From CAYPTI01 sp964413525 [NCBI: uncultured bacterium] (lineage in GTDB: Bacteria; T1Sed10-126), in assembly GCA_964413525.1 (NCBI GenBank), contig CAYPTI010000052.1, positions 1 through 11,837 on the forward strand: a stretch of DNA of 11,837 nt. Direction: 5' to 3'. A model generated the notes under the pieces. It searched no databases and was not told the origin of the DNA. It was given only the letters and a program-made list of their open reading frames with translations. Made by a program: the position numbers and the translations under genes. Shown here piece after piece: positions 5,955 to 11,837 of the stretch (its first letter is position 1; each line of letters opens with the position of its first letter).

Positions 5955-6745
5955 TTGAAACCAGCTCGCTGACCAAACGGTTCGTGACCGAACGGGGGTT
6001 CTTCGGTCAGGCCCTGTCGTATGACGAGGCGGTCAAGGACGTGGACCTGTCGGTGGAGGAAGGGGAGATCCTGGGGCTCGTGGGGGAGAGCGGCTGCGGC
6101 AAGACCACCCTGGCCCGGCTGGTTCTCGCTCTGGAACAACCGAGCGAGGGCTGGGTTTCCTTTCGGGATCAGCGGCTCGATCGCTGTTCCCGGCGGGAGA
6201 TGAAGTCGGTTCGCCGGCAGATGCAGGTTATTTTTCAGGATCCCCGGGATTCACTGAATCCGCGGTACCGGGTCGGGGACACCTTGGACGAGACCATGCG
6301 GTTTTTGACCGACTGGTCGAAGGATCGCCGGAGGGACCGGGCGGAGGAAATCCTCGGGCAGGTTGGGCTTGGCGAGGAGCACCTCGACCGCTACCCCCAC
6401 GAACTATCCGGAGGGCAATGTCAGCGGGTCGGGATCGCCCGGGCGCTGTCGGTGAACCCGGACGTTTTGGTCTGTGATGAACCCACCAGCGCCCTGGACG
6501 TATCGATTCAGGCACAGATTATAAACATCCTGCTGGAACTCAGGGGGGAATATGGGTTAACATTCTTGTTCATCAGTCACGATCTGCACCTGGTGCGGTA
6601 TGTCAGCGATCGAATAGCCGTGATGAAGGATGGTCGAATCGTTGAACGTGGACCCTCCGATCAGGTTACCCGGAACCCTCAGCACCCTCACACACGATAT
6701 TTTTTGGAGTCCGTGTCGGGCGGCTCGTTGAACGCCCTCCGATGA
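5951..6745 (+). CDS. oppF: Peptide ABC transporter ATPase, OppF/DppF type, short C-terminus
   Basis: This is the second ATPase of the importer, 264 residues. Motifs are intact: Walker A GESGCGKT (45-52), Gln96 in [10 protein letters not shown], signature LSGGQCQR (152-159), Walker B VLVCDE (172-177), D-loop SALD and H-loop His210. After the nucleotide-binding domain it ends soon past [11 protein letters not shown], so the 50-60-residue oligo_HPY extension with its cysteines, usual in OppF/DppF proteins of about 320 residues, is absent. The Fe-S-type tail is thus present on only one ATPase of the pair. The start is GTG within GTGA, overlapping the OppD stop; GGGAGGG at 5935-5941 lies 9 nt upstream. 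The stop is 21 bp before the TruD-like gene. Confidence 0.92.
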   Translation: MIETSSLTKRFVTERGFFGQALSYDEAVKDVDLSVEEGEILGLVGESGCGKTTLARLVLALEQPSEGWVSFRDQRLDRCSRREMKSVRRQMQVIFQDPRDSLNPRYRVGDTLDETMRFLTDWSKDRRRDRAEEILGQVGLGEEHLDRYPHELSGGQCQRVGIARALSVNPDVLVCDEPTSALDVSIQAQIINILLELRGEYGLTFLFISHDLHLVRYVSDRIAVMKDGRIVERGPSDQVTRNPQHPHTRYFLESVSGGSLNALR

Positions 6746-6766
6746 TCCCCCAAAGGAAATGGTGAA

Positions 6767-8056
6767 TTGTCCATGAGCTGGTTGGCGGATGTATCCCCGG
6801 AGTGGCCCGAAGTCCTCCGCGACGATCCGATGCCGGATGATTTTATTCTGGACGAAGACCTTGGGTTTGACGGCAAGGTCAAACAGAACCCGGAGGATTT
6901 CCAGGTGACGGAAATTCTGGCGGACGAGCCGGTCGGTTCGGGGCCCAACACGTTTATCCGTATTCAGAAACGAGAGATGTCGACCCGTTCGGTGGTTCAG
7001 GTCCTGGCGGAATTTCTGGACCGGGACCCGGACGATTTCTGCGTCGCCGACTACAAGGAACGCCAGACCGTGGCCACCCAGTGGATTTCCCTCGAACATC
7101 TGGATCCTCTGTCGCTGGAAGCCTTCACGCATGATAAAATAGAAATCATTCGTCTCACCCGTGACGAGGACAAACTCGAACCGCAGGATTTGCGGGCCAA
7201 CCGGTACGAGGTGACCATCCGGGACGTTTCGTCCGACGCGGAAGAAAACGCCCGAGCGGGTCTGGACGTTTTGCGCCGGCGGGGGGCCCCCAACTGGTTC
7301 GGCAACCAGTGTTTCGGGTACCGGGAGACCTACCACTACCTGGGCTGGGCTCTGATCAAGAAGGAGTGGGACTGGTTTTTGCACGAACTGCTGAACAAGC
7401 CCCGGCCGGTGGATTCGGAACGGCTCCGTCAGGCCCGGACCTCCGCGTCGCAGGGCGACTGGGAACGGGCCGAGGAACGGTTTCCGTCCCATTTCACCGC
7501 CGAACGGGAGGCCGTGAAGAGTCTCCAGCGATACCCGGACAACCACTCCCGGGCGGCGGAGGTTATTCCGGAGGACGCCCGCGGGTTTTACCTCCGGGCG
7601 CTTCAGGGGTTCGCGTTTAACAAGTTCCTCCAGCGCCGGCTTGATGCCTTCGATGAACTGGTGCCCGGCGACGTGGCCTTCATGCACGAGACGTCGGGAT
7701 GTTTTCCCGTGATGGATCCCGACGACGAGCGTCACCGGCTGGAACGGTTTGAAATCAGCCCGACCGGCCCCATGTACGGGGAAAAATTTCTCGGGGGATC
7801 CGCGGAAGTGGAGGAACTGGAGGATCGAATCCTGGAGGAACTGGACCTTTCCTACAGCGACTTTCAACGGGCCAAATATCCGGTCCAGGGACGTCGTCGG
7901 CCCCTCCGCGTGCCGATACTTCAATCCCGGATTCAGGCGGTCGACAGCGAGCACCTGGAGGTCGGGTTCACGCTTCCCCAGGGGAGCTACGCAACGGTGG
8001 TGCTGGAAGAATTGATGCGTCAGCGGTTTCCGCTGGCGGATGAAATGAATCTTTGA
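6767..8056 (+). CDS. truD: TruD-family pseudouridine synthase homologue with altered active site
   Basis: TruD enzymes make pseudouridine in tRNA (position 13 in E. coli). This 429-residue protein matches the family along its length, closest in size to archaeal forms: KQNPEDFQVTEI (39-50), NWFGNQCFG (176-184), GFYLRALQGFAFNKFLQRRL, LVPGD, SPTGPMYGEKFLGG, RRRPLRVPI and the C-terminal LPQGSYATVVLEELMR. The catalytic motif, normally GxKDxxAxTxQ, reads DYKERQTVATQ (95-105). Glu98 stands where the catalytic Asp belongs, Asp95 replaces the Gly, and Cys182 replaces the Arg of QRFG. These codons are unambiguous and the frame is intact, so this is not a frameshift. The enzyme may be inactive, altered, or repurposed for RNA binding. 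The TTG at 6767 has AAGGA at 6753-6757 with 9-nt spacing; ATG at 6773 is an alternative. It sits 21 bp after oppF and 19 bp before the XPB gene. Confidence 0.85.
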   Translation: MSMSWLADVSPEWPEVLRDDPMPDDFILDEDLGFDGKVKQNPEDFQVTEILADEPVGSGPNTFIRIQKREMSTRSVVQVLAEFLDRDPDDFCVADYKERQTVATQWISLEHLDPLSLEAFTHDKIEIIRLTRDEDKLEPQDLRANRYEVTIRDVSSDAEENARAGLDVLRRRGAPNWFGNQCFGYRETYHYLGWALIKKEWDWFLHELLNKPRPVDSERLRQARTSASQGDWERAEERFPSHFTAEREAVKSLQRYPDNHSRAAEVIPEDARGFYLRALQGFAFNKFLQRRLDAFDELVPGDVAFMHETSGCFPVMDPDDERHRLERFEISPTGPMYGEKFLGGSAEVEELEDRILEELDLSYSDFQRAKYPVQGRRRPLRVPILQSRIQAVDSEHLEVGFTLPQGSYATVVLEELMRQRFPLADEMNL

Positions 8057-8060
8057 AGGT

Positions 8061-8067
8061 GGGAGGG
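8061..8067 (+). promoter_or_regulatory. Shine-Dalgarno for the XPB helicase gene
   Basis: GGGAGGG lies 8 nt before the ATG at 8076, in the 19-bp gap after the TruD-like stop. It is one of the best-spaced ribosome sites in the window and fixes the XPB start. Confidence 0.7.
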
Positions 8068-8075
8068 AACCCCGC

Positions 8076-9743
8076 ATGTCAGACGGTTTGATCGTTCAAT
8101 CCGACGGGACGGTGTTGCTGGATTCCGAACACGAACAATCCTCCGAACTGGCGTCCGAATTGACCACGTTCGCCCGGCTCGAACAATCGCCGGGCCGGTG
8201 GCACCATTACGAACTGCTGGATCTGTCGCTGTGGAACGCGGCTGCCTCCGGTTCGACGGCGGATCACGTGGTTTCCTGGCTGGAGGAACACAGTCAGACA
8301 CCGGTTTCCCGGTCGCTCAAGCAGCGCATTCGGCAGCAGATGGGGCGGTACGGTGCGGTCCGGCTGGTCCCCACCGGGGAACCCACCCGGATCAAGCTGG
8401 CCGCCGACGAGCCGGAGGTCATCGATCTCCTCCGTGAGGGTCAGGACGGGCCCTTTCCGCCGGCTCAGGAAACCGGGGAGAACCACGCCATCTTCCTCAG
8501 CGCCGAACGGGGTCTCGTCAAGCAGTACCTGGCCCGCGAGGGCTGGCCGGTGGTCGACCTGGTCGGGTACGAGGAGGGCCAGGGTCTATCGATCGACCTG
8601 CTGGACGACGTGGAACTCCGGGACTACCAGCAGGAGGCCCGGGAGGCCTACCACAGCGGGGAGGCCCAGGACGGCGGAAGCGGGGTGATCCTGCTCCCCT
8701 GCGGAGCCGGGAAAACCGTCGTTGGGATGGGACTGATGTCGGACCTGGAGTGCAACACCCTGATCATCGCCACCCACCGGACGGCCCGGCGACAGTGGCG
8801 CCAGGAACTCCAGTCCAAGACCACCCTGGAGCAGGATCAGATCTCCGAGTACAAGGGGGACGACAAGGAGATCCGGCCCGTCACCCTCACCACGTACAAC
8901 ATGCTCACCTACCGGGACCAGGAGACCAACAAGTTCCTCCACATGGATCTGTTCAAGCGAGCCGAGTGGGGGCTGATTATTTACGACGAAGTGCATCTGC
9001 TTCCGGCGCCGGTCTTCCGGGCCACGGCGGAGATCCAGAGCCGCCGCCGGCTCGGGTTGACGGCGACGCTGGTAAGGGAGGACGGACGGGAAAGCGACGT
9101 CTTCAGCCTGATCGGACCGAAACGGTACGAATGTCCCTGGCAGCGCCTCTCCGCCCGGGGCTGGATCTCCCAGGCTCGCTGTAAGGAAGTTCGGGTCGAC
9201 CTTCCCCGGCACCTGGAGACCCGGTACAACCGGGCCGAACCCCGGGAGCAGCACAACATTGCCTCCCAGAATCCCCGGAAACTGGAGGCGCTCGAGGAAC
9301 TTATCCGGCGCCACGATGATCAGCAGATCCTGATCATCGGGTATTACCTCGATCAGCTGGAGGACATCTACCAGCGGTTTGACTTCCCTCTGATCACGGG
9401 CGAGACGCCGTTGAGTGAACGGCTGAAGATTTATGACCAGTTCCGCCAGGGAGACATTTCCGGACTGGTGCTGTCGAAAGTCGGCAACTACTCGGTGGAC
9501 CTCCCGAACGCCGGGGTCCTGATTCAGGTCAGCGGCACCTTCGGATCTCGCCAGGAGGAGGCCCAGCGGCTGGGTCGCGTCCTGCGACCGAACGAGGACG
9601 GCCGAGCTTCCCATTTCTACCAGCTGGTCACCGACGATACGGTTGAGGCCGACTTCGCCCGTCGCCGGAAGCTGTTCTTGCTCCGGCAGGGGTACCAGTA
9701 CGAACGGGAAGACCTCAACCTGCAACCGGAGACCGCGGTTTGA
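8076..9743 (+). CDS. xpb: XPB/Ssl2-type superfamily 2 DNA helicase (DEVH box)
   Basis: This 555-residue protein is a bacterial XPB homologue, an ATP-dependent 3'-5' helicase or translocase linked to DNA repair by homology to TFIIH XPB. Residues about 3-105 are a helicase-associated domain (LIVQSDGTVLL ... WLEEHSQTPV). A damage-recognition-like segment follows (AERGLVKQYLAREGWPVVDLVGY), then LRDYQ (181-185), Walker A PCGAGKT (208-214), DEVH (304-307), GLTAT (327-331) and the XPB-specific RED motif in LVREDGRE (332-339). The second helicase domain has VDLPNAGVLIQVSGTFGS and motif VI QRLGR (497-501), ending in RRKLFLLRQGYQYE as in other XPBs. All key residues are present and length matches actinobacterial XPBs. 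The stop overlaps the TTG start of the partner gene by 3 bases, arguing for stoichiometric production. Confidence 0.93.
   Translation: MSDGLIVQSDGTVLLDSEHEQSSELASELTTFARLEQSPGRWHHYELLDLSLWNAAASGSTADHVVSWLEEHSQTPVSRSLKQRIRQQMGRYGAVRLVPTGEPTRIKLAADEPEVIDLLREGQDGPFPPAQETGENHAIFLSAERGLVKQYLAREGWPVVDLVGYEEGQGLSIDLLDDVELRDYQQEAREAYHSGEAQDGGSGVILLPCGAGKTVVGMGLMSDLECNTLIIATHRTARRQWRQELQSKTTLEQDQISEYKGDDKEIRPVTLTTYNMLTYRDQETNKFLHMDLFKRAEWGLIIYDEVHLLPAPVFRATAEIQSRRRLGLTATLVREDGRESDVFSLIGPKRYECPWQRLSARGWISQARCKEVRVDLPRHLETRYNRAEPREQHNIASQNPRKLEALEELIRRHDDQQILIIGYYLDQLEDIYQRFDFPLITGETPLSERLKIYDQFRQGDISGLVLSKVGNYSVDLPNAGVLIQVSGTFGSRQEEAQRLGRVLRPNEDGRASHFYQLVTDDTVEADFARRRKLFLLRQGYQYEREDLNLQPETAV
9728..9731 (+). 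promoter_or_regulatory. Shine-Dalgarno within xpb that supports the TTG start of its partner
   Basis: GGAG at 9728-9731 lies inside the end of xpb, 8 nt before the TTG at 9740. I see no better in-frame start close downstream, so this site decides the start. Confidence 0.55.
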
Positions 9744-11596
9744 TTCCCTCGGGTGAGTCGATCGAACCGGCGGACAGGCTCGTCCCCTCCGACGGGACCG
9801 CGGTGTCCGCCAACGGTCTGCAACCCAGCGAGCTGTCCTCCACCCTGCAGGGGTTGAGTCCCCGCCAGCAGGCGCTTCTGCAGGACCTCCTTCACCGGCA
9901 GGACGGAACCGCCGTTTCCACGGAAGTGTACCCCGCTCGGTTTGCCGACGATCTTCGCACGCTGGTGGAAGAGGGCCTGGTGGTTCCCGTCTCCGAGACC
10001 GAGGTCTTCGTGCTCAGAGAAGTTGCTTTCCACCCCGCCGGTCCGGGACGCCGTCCCGATCAGCTTCCCGGCCTGCTTCGTTCGCTTCCCGACGACTGGC
10101 TGCACCGGTGGCAGGAATCCTACGGGGTGCCCACGGGGTTTGAGGGGTACCTTCCCCTCGGGGAGGCTCTGCTCGAACGGGGGACCCCCGGACCGGATTT
10201 TCGGAACCTGATCGGGAACCGGTTGTGGCTGGATCCCGAGGATCCCCCGGAGGGAGCGGTGGATTCCCCCGGCGATCTTTACGAGGGGGACCCGGAGGAA
10301 GCCGAAGGCCTCAAGCACTGGGTTCTCAACGGGTGGCTCGCGCCGGTGACCGATTCGAATCAAACCGTGGAGTACTGGCTCGTCACCCGGTCGGCTCGGT
10401 CGGACGGCTCCCCCCAGGTGCCGCGATCCTGGAACCGGGAACAGGAACCCGCGGAGGACGAGTGGGATCAGCAGGCGTTCACCTGGTCGGAACAGCTCAA
10501 GATGCTTCTGGTGCTCAGCGACTCCCTGCCCTTCCGGGTCACGCGGCAGGATTTTCCCAACCGGCTGGACTTGGGGGAGGTAAAACGGCTCACCGAGTGG
10601 TCCGAGAGCCACGTCCAGACGATGGTGAACGTCCTGCTGGAACGCCGGTTGATCCGGCCCGGGGAGGAACGGTTCTTTTTGACCGAGCGGGCCGAACAGC
10701 CCGACTCAATGGGGTTTCCCCTGTGGATTCGTCCGCCCCTGTGGCGGGACGAACTTGACGAGTCGACCGCTGCCCATCCGGCGGATGATTTTTCCTTCGC
10801 CCGGCACGCCGCTTCTTTGCTGGAGCGACTGCTCGACGAGGAAGAACCGAAATCAATCGATGACGAGTTAATGGAGGAGACCGGCTGGGAGACGGTCTGG
10901 GACCTCTGGGCCGGTCAACCTCCAGAGATGCGGCCGCATCCGAACCACGCTCCTCAGCTGTTCCGGGGCCTGGTGGAGACCCTGGTGGAGGCCGGCTGGC
11001 TCGACGGAGGGTACGCCGGGGAGCGCCTGGTTTCGGTGCGGGTGAACGACCGAACCGCGGATGTATTTGGTGAACCGGACGAAAGCGGGAAGGACGACCT
11101 GCCGATTATTCTCCAGCCCGACGGGGACCTGATGGTTCCTCTCAAGGCCCCCCTGGAATGGTTTCGACGGATCAATCCTTTTTCACTGCTGGTCAACGTC
11201 GATCACATGATCCGGTACCACCTGGACCGCGAGTCGCTGGTTCAGGCCAGCAACGAGGGCTGGGACTGCCGGGCCTTCCGGTCCTTTCTGGAGGAGCACA
11301 CCGGTGATCTGCCCGACCCGGTGGGGTCGCTGTTTAAGGACCTGGACCGTCAGGCGGCCGAAGTCGATATTTCCGAAGTCCATCACCTGGTGGAATTCGA
11401 CGACGAAGGCACCGCCAGCAAGGCCTACCGTGCCCTGAGCAACTACGAACCCCGCCGGGTCGACGGGACGATTCTTCTGCTCGGTAAGAAGACGACCGAG
11501 GAGACCATCCGCCGCAACCTCAGCCGGGCCGGGATTCGGATTCAGGGAACCAGCGACGAAGACCGAATTGGGTCTCCCGTGCTATCCCTCGACTGA
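9740..11596 (+). CDS. Helicase-associated (Helicase_C_3-type) putative XPB partner protein
   Basis: This 618-residue acidic protein resembles the helicase-associated proteins encoded beside bacterial XPB, such as Mycobacterium Rv0862c next to Rv0861c. Two winged-helix-like segments are suggested at about residues 39-95 (SPRQQALLQDLL ... LVEEGLVVPV) and 247-315 (SEQLKMLLVLSDSLPF ... LLERRLIRPGEERFFLT). From about 450 to 550 lies the same domain found at the XPB N-terminus: PIILQPDGDLMVP, YHLDRESLVQAS, FRSFLEEHTGDLPDPV. The C-terminus (YRALSNYEPRRVDGTILLLG) also fits the family. No nuclease, ATPase or membrane motif is visible, so it is not obviously like the archaeal XPB partner Bax1. The likely job is binding DNA and/or XPB; that is inference from context and domain. 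Start is TTG overlapping the xpb stop, with GGAG 8 nt upstream. Confidence 0.75.
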   Translation: MIPSGESIEPADRLVPSDGTAVSANGLQPSELSSTLQGLSPRQQALLQDLLHRQDGTAVSTEVYPARFADDLRTLVEEGLVVPVSETEVFVLREVAFHPAGPGRRPDQLPGLLRSLPDDWLHRWQESYGVPTGFEGYLPLGEALLERGTPGPDFRNLIGNRLWLDPEDPPEGAVDSPGDLYEGDPEEAEGLKHWVLNGWLAPVTDSNQTVEYWLVTRSARSDGSPQVPRSWNREQEPAEDEWDQQAFTWSEQLKMLLVLSDSLPFRVTRQDFPNRLDLGEVKRLTEWSESHVQTMVNVLLERRLIRPGEERFFLTERAEQPDSMGFPLWIRPPLWRDELDESTAAHPADDFSFARHAASLLERLLDEEEPKSIDDELMEETGWETVWDLWAGQPPEMRPHPNHAPQLFRGLVETLVEAGWLDGGYAGERLVSVRVNDRTADVFGEPDESGKDDLPIILQPDGDLMVPLKAPLEWFRRINPFSLLVNVDHMIRYHLDRESLVQASNEGWDCRAFRSFLEEHTGDLPDPVGSLFKDLDRQAAEVDISEVHHLVEFDDEGTASKAYRALSNYEPRRVDGTILLLGKKTTEETIRRNLSRAGIRIQGTSDEDRIGSPVLSLD

Positions 11597-11837
11597 CGAT
11601 CGTTTGACCGCTTCGTTCCGACCAGAGTAAACTCAGCTGGAAATCATTTGCTCGCAGCTCGATCAAACCCCGGTTCTTAACGAGGTCGTTCTCCTGATTA
11701 TGGGGGCAATTGTTCGGTCAAACCCGGATCGTCGACCGTTTAAAAATCAAAAGGCTATCGCTGTGAGGGACGTTCAACCCTTCTGGGGACCGAATGCTCC
11801 ACCGGTTCGAGGGAACTCAGGTATCTCCAGATAGCCC
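11597..11837. other. 241-bp tail without a convincing gene
   Basis: No full ORF or clear terminator is seen after the XPB-partner stop. An ATG at 11794 opens a frame to the window end (MLHRFEGTQVSPDS), with GGGGA at 11785-11789 just upstream; third-position bias is weak, so it is only a possible gene start. GTTTGACCG at 11602-11610 is inverted as CGGTCAAAC at 11715-11723. AT-rich TTTAAAAATCAAAA at 11739-11752 could be promoter-like, but no -35 fits. Confidence 0.4.
11753..11836 (+). other. Possible structured RNA segment (7-bp closing stem, three short hairpins)
   Basis: GGCTATC at 11753-11759 can pair with GATAGCC at 11830-11836. Inside are possible hairpins at 11765-11782, 11785-11800 and 11804-11817. 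The layout recalls a multibranched RNA, but it lacks a tRNA T-arm next to the 3' strand and matches no riboswitch I know. One 7-bp inverted match in a region this size is expected by chance, so confidence is low. Confidence 0.2.

Noticed and set aside
6759-6776. Five-codon leader ORF (MVNCP) overlapping the alternative TruD-like ATG
   Set aside because: Its ATG is one base from the AAGGA site, too close for initiation, and the overlap is expected whenever the second codon starts with A.
6557-8077. 506-codon minus-strand ORF opposite the TruD-like gene
   Set aside because: Same GC-driven antisense shadow; His/Pro/Gln-rich with no recognisable domains, while the + strand encodes family motifs end to end.
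8586-9725. 379-codon minus-strand ORF opposite xpb
   Set aside because: Lies wholly within the helicase core, whose motifs are intact on the + strand.
11753-11836. tRNA gene, suggested by the 7-bp acceptor-like stem and a GGTTCGA string
   Set aside because: The GGTTCGA is not in a 5-bp T-arm adjacent to the 3' strand, and no D-arm or anticodon arm fits.

Overview
The window is one end of a GC-rich bacterial chromosome segment. All supported genes lie on the + strand, with strong G/C bias at third codon positions. The lipobox on the solute-binding protein and the SecG/ABC machinery make it bacterial. A bacterial-type XPB helicase with an adjacent helicase-associated partner is a pairing I know mainly from Actinobacteria and Spirochaetes, with scattered occurrence elsewhere. 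TruD is typical of Proteobacteria and several environmental phyla. I cannot place the organism to phylum from this window.

Layout: (1) 1-48 is the 3' end of an unidentified gene. (2) 49-668 is a 620-bp gene-free stretch packed with repeats. It holds five short-period tandem arrays (four with a 7-nt period built on GTCGAAN, one with an 8-nt period built on GTTGGAAA), two palindromic elements that share their ends but lie in opposite orientation, a 9-bp hairpin, a possible promoter and a leader hairpin before secG. (3) 669-989 is secG. (4) 997-6745 is a complete five-gene Opp/Dpp-type peptide ABC importer: lipoprotein binding protein, two permeases and two ATPases. Most junctions overlap by 1-4 bases. 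Both permeases carry enlarged extracytoplasmic loops. (5) 6767-8056 encodes a full-length TruD-family protein whose usual catalytic Asp is replaced by Glu and whose QRFG motif reads QCFG. (6) 8076-11596 holds an XPB-type DEVH helicase and its putative partner, overlapping by 3 bases; the same helicase-associated domain can be recognised at the N-terminus of the helicase and near the C-terminus of the partner. (7) 11597-11837 has no convincing gene, only a possible structured element and a short ORF running off the end.

From secG to the XPB partner no intergenic gap exceeds about 100 bp, every gene is co-directional and I see no terminator, so a single transcript or a few overlapping ones is likely. 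SecG serves protein export and the Opp proteins import peptides. The last three genes (TruD-like, XPB, XPB partner) form a nucleic-acid-directed module with no obvious link to peptide uptake. The most interesting lead is that module: an apparently active-site-altered TruD homologue next to a helicase/partner pair.
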